Source: Actinomycetales bacterium (GTDB lineage: Bacteria; Actinomycetota; Actinomycetes; Mycobacteriales; Micromonosporaceae). From it: 64,000 nucleotides of DNA. Positions 50,396-59,205 of this stretch are shown here, piece after piece. The notes beneath the pieces are model-generated. The model did no database searches. It was not told the DNA's origin and was given only the letters and a program-made list of their open reading frames with translations. Made by a program: the position numbers and the translations under genes. The stretch spans positions 62,001-126,000 of the forward strand of contig PKFB01000033.1 of the NCBI GenBank assembly GCA_002919305.1. Direction: 5' to 3'. The stretch's first letter is position 1. Each line of letters begins with the position of its first letter.

Positions 50396-52027
50396 ATGCG
50401 CGTACTGGGAATCAACGCGGTCTTCCACGATCCGGCGGCGGCTCTCCTGGTTGACGGGAGAGTCGTCGCGGCGGCCGAGGAGGAGCGGTTCAGTCGCCGT
50501 AAGCACGGCAAACGCCCGGTGCCGTTCGCTGCGTGGGAACTCCCCGAACAGGCGGCGATCTGGTGTCTGGAGTATGCCGGTTTAAGCCCTGCCGACCTGG
50601 ACGCGGTCGCCTACTCCTACGATCCGCAGCTGGCCCGCCCCGCCGAGGAGCTCGGCGTGGACGACCCATGGGACTGGCTGCGGCAGGAGTACGCGCGCCG
50701 GGCACCGGCCTTCCTCGCCGCCGCCTTACCCGGTTTGGATCCCGGCGTCGTCCGATTCGTCCCTCACCACATCGCCCACGCCGCCTCGGCCGCCCTCGCC
50801 GCGCCGGTGACGGAAGGCCACGGGAACTGTGCGTCGTTGGTGCTTGATGGGCGGGGTGAGGCGACCAGCCATCTGGCTTCTCATTGGCGTGACGGGCATC
50901 CGCAGCCGTTGTACGCGCAGCGTCTGCCGCACTCCGTGGGCCTGATGTACGAGGAGCTCACCGAGCACCTGGGGTTTGTGCGCTCCAGCGACGAGTACAA
51001 GGTGATGGCGTTGGCCGCCTATGGCACGCCGCGGTTCCTGCCGGAGCTGTCTGAGCTGGTGCGTACCACCGGTGACGGTGGGTTCATCACCGAGCGGATC
51101 GACTGGGCGGCTTTCGCTAAACGCCGCAGCGCCGCCGACCCGATCACCGAGGACCACGCCGATCTCGCCGCGAGTGTGCAGGCCCGCTTGGAGCAGGTGC
51201 TACTGGAGCTGACGCGGTGGCTGTACGACGCCACCGGTGGGGAGCGGTATCTGACGATGGCGGGTGGGGTCGCGCTCAACTGCGTCGCGAACGCGCGGAT
51301 CGCCGCCGACGGGCCGTTCGAGCGGGTCTGGATCCAGCCGGCCGCCGGTGACGCAGGGACCGCGCTGGGCGCCGCCCTCTACGTGGCCCGAACCGGTGGG
51401 GAGCGGGTTGAGCCGATGCCCGGTGTGGATCTGGGCCGAGGGTTCAGTGACCAGGAGATCGAACAGGCGCTGCGGCGGGCTCGCGTCCGCTACACCCGTC
51501 CCGCCTCGATCACCGAGGAAGCCGCGGAATGCCTGGCCGCCGACGGTATCGTGGCGTGGTTCTCCGGCAGGTCGGAGTACGGGCCTCGCGCGTTGGGACA
51601 CCGGTCGTTGTTGGCACATCCGGGGTACGCGTGGAACTTGGAGCGCCTCAACGAGGTCAAAGGACGGGAGCAGTTCCGGCCGGTCGCGCCGATGGTGCTC
51701 GCCGATCGCGCCGCGGAGATCTTCCAGGGGGTGCTTCCCAGCCCGTACATGCTTTTCGTGCACACGGTGGCGCCCGCCTGGCGGGAGCGCATCCCCGCGG
51801 TGGTGCATGTCGACGGCACGGCGCGGGTCCAGACCGTGGCCGACGGACCGGTCGCCGATCTGTTGCGGGCTTTCCATGCCCGCACCGGCCTGCCGGTGCT
51901 CGTCAACACCTCGTTGAACACCGCTGGTCGACCAATGGTTGACACGGTACGCGACGCGTTGGAGCTGTTCGGCTCTGCCCCGGTTGATCTGCTGGCGATC
52001 GGGCCGTTCGCGGTGCGGCGGGCATAA
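50396..52027 (+). CDS. Carbamoyltransferase (NodU/CmcH family)
   Basis: 543 residues. The family signature at the start is MRVLGINAVFHDPAAALLVDG and EEERFSRRKHGKRP, the ATP/metal-binding region includes FVPHHIAHAASAALAAP, and the C-terminal block reads WFSGRSEYGPRALGHRSLLAHP, FRPVAPMVL and PVLVNTSLNTAGRPMV. Such enzymes move a carbamoyl group from carbamoyl phosphate to a hydroxyl of a sugar or secondary metabolite. With the glycosyltransferase gene 70 bases downstream it suggests a small glycan- or metabolite-decorating pair. Confidence 0.93.
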   Translation: MRVLGINAVFHDPAAALLVDGRVVAAAEEERFSRRKHGKRPVPFAAWELPEQAAIWCLEYAGLSPADLDAVAYSYDPQLARPAEELGVDDPWDWLRQEYARRAPAFLAAALPGLDPGVVRFVPHHIAHAASAALAAPVTEGHGNCASLVLDGRGEATSHLASHWRDGHPQPLYAQRLPHSVGLMYEELTEHLGFVRSSDEYKVMALAAYGTPRFLPELSELVRTTGDGGFITERIDWAAFAKRRSAADPITEDHADLAASVQARLEQVLLELTRWLYDATGGERYLTMAGGVALNCVANARIAADGPFERVWIQPAAGDAGTALGAALYVARTGGERVEPMPGVDLGRGFSDQEIEQALRRARVRYTRPASITEEAAECLAADGIVAWFSGRSEYGPRALGHRSLLAHPGYAWNLERLNEVKGREQFRPVAPMVLADRAAEIFQGVLPSPYMLFVHTVAPAWRERIPAVVHVDGTARVQTVADGPVADLLRAFHARTGLPVLVNTSLNTAGRPMVDTVRDALELFGSAPVDLLAIGPFAVRRA

Positions 52028-52097
52028 GAGCGGCGGCCGTAAGAACCGGAGGAATGAGACGCCGGAGGAACGAGACGGCGGATAGGGAGGCGCGGAC

Positions 52098-53225
52098 GTG
52101 AACCGGCAGGACCCGCAGCCCACGGTGGACAACCACGCCGCGCCGGTGCGGGTGTCCATCGTCATCCCCACCCTCGGTCGGCCGAGCCTGGCTGAGACAC
52201 TGACGGCGTTGGCGGAGAAGGCGCCGGGCGACATCATCCACGAGATCATCGTGGTGGATGACCGTCGAGTTGCGACCGATCCGCTGCCGGTGCCCGCCTC
52301 GGTCAAGGTCATCCGTGGCCGGGGTGCCGGTCCGGCGGCCGCACGCAATGTGGGGTGGCGGGCAGCCACCGGAGACTGGATCGCTTTTCTGGACGATGAT
52401 GTGCGGCCCGAGCCGGGCTGGCTGGACGCGCTCGCCGCTGATCTGACCGCCGCGGCTCCCGAGGTCGGGGGAGTCCAGGGGCGGGTGCGGGTGCCGCTAC
52501 CCACCGACCGCGCGCCCACCGATTGGGAACGCACCACCGCCGGACTGGCCCAGGCGGCGTGGATCACCGCTGACATGGCGTACCGCCGCGTCGCCTTGGA
52601 GCAGGTGTCTGGTTTCGATGAGCGGTTCCCACGCGCCTACCGGGAGGACGTTGACCTGGCGGTGCGGGTACGCCGGGCCGGATGGCGCCTCGAGCGTGGG
52701 CGGCGAGGCGTCCTGCATCCGGTGCGACCAGAGGGGCGGTGGGTGAGCCTGCGGGCTCAGCGCGGCAACGCCGATGACGCGCTCATGCGGACGGTGCATG
52801 GGCCACGGTGGCGGGAGGAGGCCGAGGTGCCGCGGGGTCGGCGTCGCCGGCACGTGGTGGTGACCGGGTACGCGGTGGCGGCGTGCGTGGCGTCCGCGAC
52901 CGCGGCCACCGGACCGCCCCGGATCAGGCGGTGGGCACGTACCGCCGCGGCGGTCGCGGCGCTGGCCTGGCTGGGGGAGACGGCGCTGTTCGCCTACCAA
53001 CGCATCGCGCCGGGGCCTCGGGACCGCCGGGAGATCACGGCGATGCTCGTCACTAGTGCCCTGATTCCCCCGGTGGCGGTCTGGCACTACGTGCGAGGGC
53101 GTGTGAGGGCCTGGCTGAACATACGCGGTTCCCCGACCGTCCACTGTGGCACGGCGCCGGCCGTATCCGTACGGCCGGGGAGCGGCCTCAGCTCACGAGC
53201 AGAGCCTGAACCGCCGTCTCTTTGA
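52098..53225 (+). CDS. Family 2 glycosyltransferase with C-terminal membrane segments
   Basis: 375 residues from GTG 52098, preceded by GGGAGGCG. The GT-A fold shows VSIVIPTLGRPSLAETL, VDDR, ARNVGWRAATGDWIAFLDDDVRPEPGW (nucleotide/metal aspartates) and FPRAYREDVDLAVRVRRAGW (the E-D motif). After residue 240 the sequence holds two membrane helices (VVTGYAVAACVASATAATG and AAVAALAWLGETALFAY), then a polar tail whose end overlaps the opposite-strand gene by 38 bases. It probably transfers a sugar at the membrane; the donor and acceptor are unknown. Confidence 0.88.
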   Translation: MNRQDPQPTVDNHAAPVRVSIVIPTLGRPSLAETLTALAEKAPGDIIHEIIVVDDRRVATDPLPVPASVKVIRGRGAGPAAARNVGWRAATGDWIAFLDDDVRPEPGWLDALAADLTAAAPEVGGVQGRVRVPLPTDRAPTDWERTTAGLAQAAWITADMAYRRVALEQVSGFDERFPRAYREDVDLAVRVRRAGWRLERGRRGVLHPVRPEGRWVSLRAQRGNADDALMRTVHGPRWREEAEVPRGRRRRHVVVTGYAVAACVASATAATGPPRIRRWARTAAAVAALAWLGETALFAYQRIAPGPRDRREITAMLVTSALIPPVAVWHYVRGRVRAWLNIRGSPTVHCGTAPAVSVRPGSGLSSRAEPEPPSL

Positions 53226-53670
53226 TCTTGGCGCTGCACCAGCGGGCCTGCCGGAGCGTTTGGGAACGGCACCGCTGGGCCAGCTCCAGCAGCTCCCGCT
53301 CCCGTCCCGCCTGGGCCGTCCAGATGAGAACCTCCCAGTCCAGGGACATCAGGATCGCCTCACGGTACAGGTGCCGCAGATCGGTCAGCAGCGGAGTCAC
53401 CATGGCGTCGGTTTCCCCAGGCGATGTCGGCTCCTGCTGGCCCGCAGACAGCAGACCGCTGGTTTCCAGGTCCGGGTCCAGGGTGACCCCGTACAGCGGC
53501 CCGATCCGCGCCAACGCACTGACATGTTCCCGACACCAACGGGCCAGGTCCCGGCCCAGGTGGTAGATCTCATGGTCGGCGCGGTGCCGCTCGGACAGCC
53601 GCAGCAGATCCAAGGCCAACCGCTGCTCAGACTGGTGTAGTTGCTGGATCGCGGTGCCGATCAGGTTCAT
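53188..53670 (-). CDS. Helical protein coupled to the molybdopterin oxidoreductase, unknown function
   Basis: 160 residues that look like a helical bundle (AIQQLHQSEQRLALDLLRLSERHRADHEIYHLGRDLARW, LLTDLRHLYREAILMSLDWEVLIWTAQAGRERELLELAQ). There are no cysteine motifs or membrane segments. The spaced histidines and glutamates (H-x-x-E and D-H-E) recall ferritin-like bundles, but I cannot confirm a metal site. Its ATG overlaps the stop of the molybdopterin oxidoreductase (ATGA), so it is probably a subunit or maturation partner of that enzyme. Confidence 0.7.
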   Translation of the reverse strand: MNLIGTAIQQLHQSEQRLALDLLRLSERHRADHEIYHLGRDLARWCREHVSALARIGPLYGVTLDPDLETSGLLSAGQQEPTSPGETDAMVTPLLTDLRHLYREAILMSLDWEVLIWTAQAGRERELLELAQRCRSQTLRQARWCSAKIKETAVQALLVS

Positions 53671-56186
53671 AGGACTCCCTCCGTCGTCGCGGTGGAGATC
53701 CGCCTACTACCGGAGGGTTCCCTGGATACGGACGCTGCCCTCGGCGGCGCTGTCGCCGATGAGGCGCCCGATGCGGAATCGGCGATGACCGGGAGCGTCG
53801 TGGTGGTGCGGTCCCCGAAGGAGAACAACGCGTCCCGGTACGGCGACGGTCCCCGGCGTAGCAAGGCGACTTCAGCGACCCCGGTTTTAAACAACGGCTG
53901 CCGGGAGACCGGATCCCAGTCGGTGGGGGTCAACTCATTGGCGGCCCGGCCAGGACCGTTCGGCGGGCGCTGGTCCTCGGGGACGTCCCAGTAGCCGTAG
54001 TGGAAGGGCAGAAACAGCACACCGGGGCGGACCCCGCCGATTCGCAACCGCGCCTCCACCCGCCCACGAGGGGTGATGATCTCCAGCAGATCTCCCTCGA
54101 TGAGGTTGCGTTCGGCCGCGTCAGTGACGGACATCTCGACCCAGACCTGAGGCGCTTCGGTCTGCAACAGATCGACCCGCCCGGTGCGGGTGCGGGTCTG
54201 GAAGTGGGAGAGAGTCCGGCCCGTAATCAGATAGAAGGGGTACGCCGGGCTGGGCACTTCATGCGGCGGCAGATACTCGGCCGCCTTGATCAGGGCCCTC
54301 CCCGATGGGTTCAGGGCCCGGTACTCGGCGGGCTCTACCGGTGCGCCGGTGACCAGGTCCCGACCATAGCTTTCGCAGTAGTCGGGGTGGCTCCAGAAAG
54401 CGCCGTTGATGTACAGGTGCTCGGTCCCTTCGGGAGCCGATGCGGTGCACGGCCATTGAATCCCGCTACTGCCGCGCAGAAGGGTGTAGCTGAGGCCGCT
54501 GTAGTCACACGGCCGGCCCGCCGAACAGGCCTTCCACGCCTCGAAGGCGCCTTCGGCGTCACGCCACTTCACCAGCGGCTGACCGTCGGCGTCGCGCAGA
54601 TTCAGACGACGGGCGTAGTCCAGGAAGATATCCAGATCCGGTCGGGCCTGCCCGGGAGGGTCGACCGCCTTGTCCGACAGGTGCACGGTGCGGTCGCTGT
54701 TGGTGAACGTGCCGGTCTTCTCTCCCCAGGTCGCCGCGGGCAGCACCACGTCGGCCAACTCGGTGGTCTCGGAGGGGAAGATGTCCTGCACCACCAGGAA
54801 CAGGTGCTCGCTGGACAGGATCCGACGAATCCGCGCCAGCTCTGGCAGAGACACCACAGGGTTGGCGCCACACACCCACAGCATGCGCAGCGAGCCTTCC
54901 TCCGCGTACCGCAGCATCTGCATCAGGTGGGTGGGGGCGCCGTAGTGAGGGATCAGCGTCGGGTCGACGTTCCACAGGCGGGCCAGCTCCTCCACATGCC
55001 GCGGGTTGGCCCAGTTACGGAACCCCGGTAGGTCACCGCCGATTCCACACTCACGGGTGTTCTGCGCTGAGGGTTGCCCGTTCATGTGCAGGATCCCGCA
55101 CCCTGGGCGACCCAGCATCCCGCGGACCAGGTGCACGTTGTTGACCTGGACAGCCGCCGCGGTGGCCTGGTGGGACTGGTAGAAGCCCTGCGCGACCGTG
55201 GACAGCAGACGCTTGGCCGTGCCCAACAACTGCGCCGCCTCACGGATGTGCTCGGGCGGCACGTCGCAGATCCGCGCCACCTGGGCGGGCGGGTACGCCG
55301 CGACCAGCCTCTCCAACTCCTCAAAGCCCAGGGTGTACGCGGAGATGTAGTCCTGGTCCACCCAGCCGTTGCGCAGGATCTCGTGGAGTAGGCCGTTCAT
55401 CAACGCCAGGTTCGTCCCGGGGCGAGGGGCCAGGTGGACAGTGGCGGCCCGGGCGACCGGGGTGTGGCGGGGGTCCACGCAGAGCAGGGCCGGGGGATTC
55501 TGACCGGCCAACCGGTCCAGGACTCGACTCCACAGCACCGTGTGCGTCTCGGCCATGTTGTGGCCGTACAGCGCGATGACGTCGGCGTGGTCGATATCGG
55601 TGTAGGAGCCGGGCTGGCCGTCACATCCGAACGACTCCTGCAGCGCCTGAGCGGCGGTGGCGGTGCCGAGGCGGGTACTGGCGTCGATATGGTTGGTGCC
55701 GATGCCGCCCCGTGCGATGACCCCGAGGGTGTAGTACTCCTCCAGGAACAGCTGCCCGCTGGCGAAGAAGCCGATTGCGCTGGGCCCCTGTTCGGCCAAA
55801 AGCTGCCGGGTGCGGGCGACCACCAGATCCATGGCGGTGTCCCAGTCGGTCTCCTCCAAACGGCCGCCGCGGCGGATCATGGGGCGGGTGAGCCGGTCCG
55901 GCGAGGTGGTGGCCTGCCAGCCGTACAGGTCCTTCGGGTCCAACCTGCCGTGGTTGACCCGATCCACCACGCGGCCGCGCACCCCCACGATCCGGCCGTT
56001 TTTGAGCGCGATGTCCAGCGCGTCTCCACTGGAGTTCAATACCGAGGCGGATTGCACCCAGCTGTCCACTTGGTCGGCTGTGAGTTCGTCTACCAAATGG
56101 GTATCTACCCGGAGCGGCCAGGACTCGCCTGGAGCGTACGGCGTGCGGGATCCCCATGGCTCGGCGATCCGGTCGACCTGCCCCAT
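53667..56186 (-). CDS. Molybdopterin oxidoreductase lacking the N-terminal iron-sulfur cysteines
   Basis: 839 residues related to assimilatory nitrate reductase and formate dehydrogenase catalytic subunits. The family layout is clear: GRIVGVRGRVVDRVNHGRLDPKDLYGW, then LYGHNMAETHTVLWSRVLDRL, MNGQPSAQNTRECGIGGDLPGFRNW, VCGANPVVSLPELARI, VVLPAATWGEKTGTFTNSDRTVHL and the C-terminal cofactor domain. Near residue 46, where relatives have a CxxC-x3-C cluster motif, this one reads SASVLNSSGDALDI with no cysteine. It therefore probably has molybdopterin but no N-terminal [4Fe-4S] cluster. The electron partner and substrate are unknown. No signal peptide is seen, so it is cytosolic. Confidence 0.85.
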   Translation of the reverse strand: MGQVDRIAEPWGSRTPYAPGESWPLRVDTHLVDELTADQVDSWVQSASVLNSSGDALDIALKNGRIVGVRGRVVDRVNHGRLDPKDLYGWQATTSPDRLTRPMIRRGGRLEETDWDTAMDLVVARTRQLLAEQGPSAIGFFASGQLFLEEYYTLGVIARGGIGTNHIDASTRLGTATAAQALQESFGCDGQPGSYTDIDHADVIALYGHNMAETHTVLWSRVLDRLAGQNPPALLCVDPRHTPVARAATVHLAPRPGTNLALMNGLLHEILRNGWVDQDYISAYTLGFEELERLVAAYPPAQVARICDVPPEHIREAAQLLGTAKRLLSTVAQGFYQSHQATAAAVQVNNVHLVRGMLGRPGCGILHMNGQPSAQNTRECGIGGDLPGFRNWANPRHVEELARLWNVDPTLIPHYGAPTHLMQMLRYAEEGSLRMLWVCGANPVVSLPELARIRRILSSEHLFLVVQDIFPSETTELADVVLPAATWGEKTGTFTNSDRTVHLSDKAVDPPGQARPDLDIFLDYARRLNLRDADGQPLVKWRDAEGAFEAWKACSAGRPCDYSGLSYTLLRGSSGIQWPCTASAPEGTEHLYINGAFWSHPDYCESYGRDLVTGAPVEPAEYRALNPSGRALIKAAEYLPPHEVPSPAYPFYLITGRTLSHFQTRTRTGRVDLLQTEAPQVWVEMSVTDAAERNLIEGDLLEIITPRGRVEARLRIGGVRPGVLFLPFHYGYWDVPEDQRPPNGPGRAANELTPTDWDPVSRQPLFKTGVAEVALLRRGPSPYRDALFSFGDRTTTTLPVIADSASGASSATAPPRAASVSREPSGSRRISTATTEGVL

Positions 56187-56310
56187 GCCATCCCCTCATG
56201 TCGTCGGATTACGGTACGCCGCGGTGAGATACCCATCCGTTACCAAGTGCAAACGATGTGCCTGTACCTGATCAGGGGCGAGGTGACGAGAGCGGACGTG
56301 ACAGACACCC

Positions 56311-56361
56311 GTTGATGACTGGTTTGTGATGACGAGTTGATGACTGGCGTTGATGACCGGC
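56311..56361. repeat. Short tandem repeat, four units of 12-13 bases
   Basis: GTTGATGACTGG (56311), a diverged TTTGTGATGACGA (56323), GTTGATGACTGGC (56336) and GTTGATGACCGGC (56349) follow each other without gap. It lies in a 414-base intergenic region (56187-56600) where I see no gene. Confidence 0.75.
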
Positions 56362-56417
56362 GCGGCAGCAGGGGTGACTGTCGGTGCGGCTTCCGGCGGG
56401 TGCGGCGGTAACTGGCG

Positions 56418-56429
56418 GTAACCGGTTAC
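56418..56429. promoter_or_regulatory. Perfect palindrome GTAACCGGTTAC, candidate operator
   Basis: A 12-base perfect palindrome with the same AACCGGTT core as the sugar-locus operators at 36159. It lies between the divergent molybdopterin oxidoreductase and small-protein genes, about 170 bases from the latter's start. A role as a LacI site is speculative. Confidence 0.3.
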
Positions 56430-56600
56430 TGCGTCGGCCAGGTGGTTTGGCGTCGGTATAGGCGGGTACGCCCGCCGCGCTAGGCACTGACCGCCACGGG
56501 TGGGGAAGACCCTCGACGGTTCTCCGTGCGTGGCGGACGTGGACGATCCTTCCGTGTGCGAGCGCGGAGATCCCGACCCTGACAGTTGTGGAGGGGCACG

Positions 56601-56816
56601 ATGAACACCGCCACTGTGCATCTGCATGGCGGCCCTCTCGACGGGGCGGTGCGCGTGGTACCGACGGGGTCGGACGGTCAACCGGCCGAGCTGGCCGATT
56701 TCGACCATGAGACCCAGGACGGCCTGTGGTACGTCCAGTATCGACGGGCCCGTCACGACAACAAAGGGTGGCATTTTGAGGCCACCGGCAATGAGAAACG
56801 CGCCGACGAGGAGTAG
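56601..56816 (+). CDS. Small protein of unknown function
   Basis: 71 residues from ATG 56601, with GGAGGGG upstream. The sequence (MNTATVHLHGGPLDGAVRVV, then GLWYVQYRRARHDNKGWHFEATG) resembles the 'LHGGPLDGe...y...' small proteins often annotated as DUF-type in actinobacteria. I cannot assign a function. Codon use is typical of the window and the ribosome-binding site is strong, so I regard it as real. Confidence 0.65.
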   Translation: MNTATVHLHGGPLDGAVRVVPTGSDGQPAELADFDHETQDGLWYVQYRRARHDNKGWHFEATGNEKRADEE

Positions 56817-56998
56817 CGAGCAGGACGCCCGGGTCGCCCGTGTCGCCAACGGGTTGTCAACGCCCGTTCCGACGGTGCGGGCCGGGATCAGGCTCCTCGG
56901 TGGCCGTCATGTGTTCGTCATGTGTTCAGGGTGTTCAAGACGCCTGTTGGTCAGGGCGTCCGTCCAGGGGTGTCGGGAGGCGTGGGCGCCGAACTGGC

Positions 56999-57574
56999 TC
57001 ATCGCACTTTCCCGTCTTCCCCGGCTGAGGGTCCATGCTTATTCGGCCTGATCTGCATCTGTTCTGTAGCCGTAGCATCCTCGTGCTCGGGTGAGCCGTT
57101 CGGTGTAGGAGATTGCGGGCCGGCGGAGGCGGAGGGCGCGAGTCGGTGAGTCACCAGGTCCGCCAGGCGGCGCAAGGATTCCCGGTTGCGGCGGTGGAGC
57201 AGCAGATCGTTCAGTTTGTTCTGTACCCAGTAGAACGGCCCGGCGGTCGGCTCTTCGGCGAAGGTGACTTGGGTGCCGCCGTCAGCGGTGCGCTCCAGGT
57301 GGATGGCGATTTGGGCTTCTCCCACTGGCCACAGTCGTGCGCGTAGGACCAGGTCGGTGGGGGGATGGCAGGAGACCACACTGGTCTGGTCGTGGAGGGA
57401 GACCGGCCAGGGACCCACCTTGTGGTGGAGCCGGGCGCCAGGGGCGGGCCAGTCGGGATCCACATCCCGGATGTGGGTGGTGCCCACCACCCAGTCGCTG
57501 TAGGTCCAACCGTCGGCGAGAACGGCGAACACCCGTTCCGGTGGCGCCGGGATGATGTGTGAGAGGACGGCCAT
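56999..57574 (-). CDS. SRPBCC-family (polyketide cyclase-like) protein
   Basis: 191 residues from ATG 57574 (MAVLSHIIPAPPERVFAVLADGWTYSDWVVGT); a TTG at 57664 is in frame but the added head is unlikely. HIIPAPPERVFAVLADG is the common SRPBCC opening. Helix-rich NRESLRRLADLV ends the domain, followed by a 45-residue disordered, proline-rich tail. The hydrophobic cavity should bind a lipid or aromatic ligand; the role is unknown. It is the downstream partner of two small membrane proteins on the same strand. Confidence 0.75.
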   Translation of the reverse strand: MAVLSHIIPAPPERVFAVLADGWTYSDWVVGTTHIRDVDPDWPAPGARLHHKVGPWPVSLHDQTSVVSCHPPTDLVLRARLWPVGEAQIAIHLERTADGGTQVTFAEEPTAGPFYWVQNKLNDLLLHRRNRESLRRLADLVTHRLAPSASAGPQSPTPNGSPEHEDATATEQMQIRPNKHGPSAGEDGKVR

Positions 57575-57670
57575 GGCCGACCAGTACCCGCCCCACCACG
57601 CGGCAATCCTGCGGTCCGAGAACCGCGATCCGGCCAGCGGGTCGGATAAAGGTAAGTCGGACAAAGGGTG

Positions 57671-58255
57671 TTAGGCGCGCGGGGACGGCCGGCGGCCGGC
57701 GCTCATCACAGCCAGGACCACCCCCACCACCAGACCGTAGAGTGCGTGCCCGAGCCAGGCCGTCAGATGGGTGAACTCCTCGGCGGCCTCGGCATCGAGG
57801 GCGGGCCAAATCAGGTAGTGGCCCAGTACCCACAGCACGTTCGACACGATGGTGGTCACCAGGATGATCTCCAGCGGCCCGATCACGATGTTGGCCATCA
57901 CCACGGCGAAGATCAGCGCCAACACCACTCCGACCAGGAACGTCGCCACGAGTCCCAACAGCAGGGCCCCGATGGAGAAAGCGCCATCTGTGGGTGCGCC
58001 GCGCCAGAAGCTGTGGGCGATCAGGTTGAACGGTGTCCACGGGCTGCCGTGAGTGACCGCGAAGGTGATCGCCAGGTAGATCACGAACACGGTGGTGGCG
58101 ATCAGACCGGCGATCACCCCTTGTGTGAGGATCTGGCCTTTGGCGCCGATGGAAGGCAGCGCCACCGGCCCGAGCGGTCCTGGTGTTGAGACACCCGGGC
58201 CAGGATGATGGACCATGGCGGGCTGCCCACCGCGCTCCGGTCTTGGTTGACTCAT
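57671..58255 (-). CDS. Membrane protein with four helices, unknown function
   Basis: 194 residues. A proline/glycine-rich head is followed by four membrane helices (GVIAGLIATTVFVIYLAITF, FSIGALLLGLVATFLVGVVLALIFAVVMANIVIG, IILVTTIVSNVLWVLGHYL, LTAWLGHALYGLVVGVVLAVM). It resembles uncharacterised actinobacterial integral membrane proteins. No transporter or enzyme motif is visible. It is followed on the same strand by the SRPBCC gene after about 100 bases. Confidence 0.72.
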   Translation of the reverse strand: MSQPRPERGGQPAMVHHPGPGVSTPGPLGPVALPSIGAKGQILTQGVIAGLIATTVFVIYLAITFAVTHGSPWTPFNLIAHSFWRGAPTDGAFSIGALLLGLVATFLVGVVLALIFAVVMANIVIGPLEIILVTTIVSNVLWVLGHYLIWPALDAEAAEEFTHLTAWLGHALYGLVVGVVLAVMSAGRRPSPRA

Positions 58256-58392
58256 CGCTGCCTCACTGCCTCACTGTGTCGTCGGCGCATCCGGCCGCGA
58301 CGTCCAGCGTGAGGTCAGGACGTCGCGGCCGGCGCGGCTGTTGCGATCGTTCAAAGGACGGTGATCTGCCCAATGGCGGCCCTGCCGCCCGC

Positions 58393-58914
58393 TTACGCGG
58401 ACGCCGCCCGACCGGCCCGCGGGCCGGCGGCGGTGGCGGGAATGTGAGACAGGGAGCTGGGGGAGTTGATGTGCGCCCCTTCGTCGACCCCCACGCCGAG
58501 GCGGTCGACCAGCTCACCACCCAGCCAGGCGCTCAGACCCGCCAGAATCACGCCGGCGAAGCCGAGCAGCAACGCCCAGATCCCGGGCTCCCAGGTGTCC
58601 CCGGCGAGGCGGAACAACCAGCTTCCCGCGAACAGCAGGGTCGCGATCCCGTTACCGATTCCGTGGAGTCTCCCGATCCGCTTGGCGCGGCTGCCGGACG
58701 GGATGGCCCGCCAGTCGATCAGGCCAAACACCCCTGCCACCAGACCACCGATGACACCAGCCGGGATGATGTACGCCGAGGCGACGGCGAAGCCGTACCG
58801 GTCGGTGATCAGGCCCAGGATGTCGAAGATCACGGCGGTGGTCAGCAGCCCAAGGGGAAAGACGATCAACATGGGATGGATCGGGTGCCCCAGAGCCTTG
58901 GTTTTGCTGTCCAT
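58393..58914 (-). CDS. DUF2231 family membrane protein
   Basis: 173 residues from ATG 58914 (MDSKTKALGHPIHPMLIVFPLGLLTTAVIFDIL), with GGAAGG upstream; an upstream start would add unrelated residues. GHPIHPMLIVFPLGLL is the hallmark of DUF2231, a four-helix membrane protein sometimes linked to haem or redox functions. Four helices are visible, and the C-terminus is a short soluble tail. No neighbour clarifies the role. Confidence 0.85.
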   Translation of the reverse strand: MDSKTKALGHPIHPMLIVFPLGLLTTAVIFDILGLITDRYGFAVASAYIIPAGVIGGLVAGVFGLIDWRAIPSGSRAKRIGRLHGIGNGIATLLFAGSWLFRLAGDTWEPGIWALLLGFAGVILAGLSAWLGGELVDRLGVGVDEGAHINSPSSLSHIPATAAGPRAGRAASA

Positions 58915-59205
58915 GGCGGTCCTTCCACGAGGGACAAGTGGTGTCACAGCGCTACCCGGAACGAGGGCGGTTATCCATGGGGGCGGTCCGCCACGGGAAC
59001 CGTGCGGTGTCACGCCACGCGTCATCCCCTGTCATACCCGCTGGCTACCCGTGCCGCTCCGACCGGAAACGCGCTGTTTCGCTCAACGGGCTTCGACAAG
59101 AGAGCGCCAGGCGAAGCGCTGCTCGCCCCGATAAAGCAGCCTGATGAAGCCGGCATTCGGCGGTGACGGGGGTGTCAGGGACGACGTACCGGGTAGCACG
59201 CCGGT

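Noticed and set aside
53188-53225. Frameshift suspected where the glycosyltransferase end overlaps the opposite gene
   Set aside because: Both frames are open with plausible ends; a 38-base convergent overlap is common in compact high-GC genomes.
56196-56849. 217-residue minus-strand frame over the 56.2-56.8 kb gap
   Set aside because: It runs through the tandem repeat and antisense to the small gene at 56601 and shows no recognisable domain.
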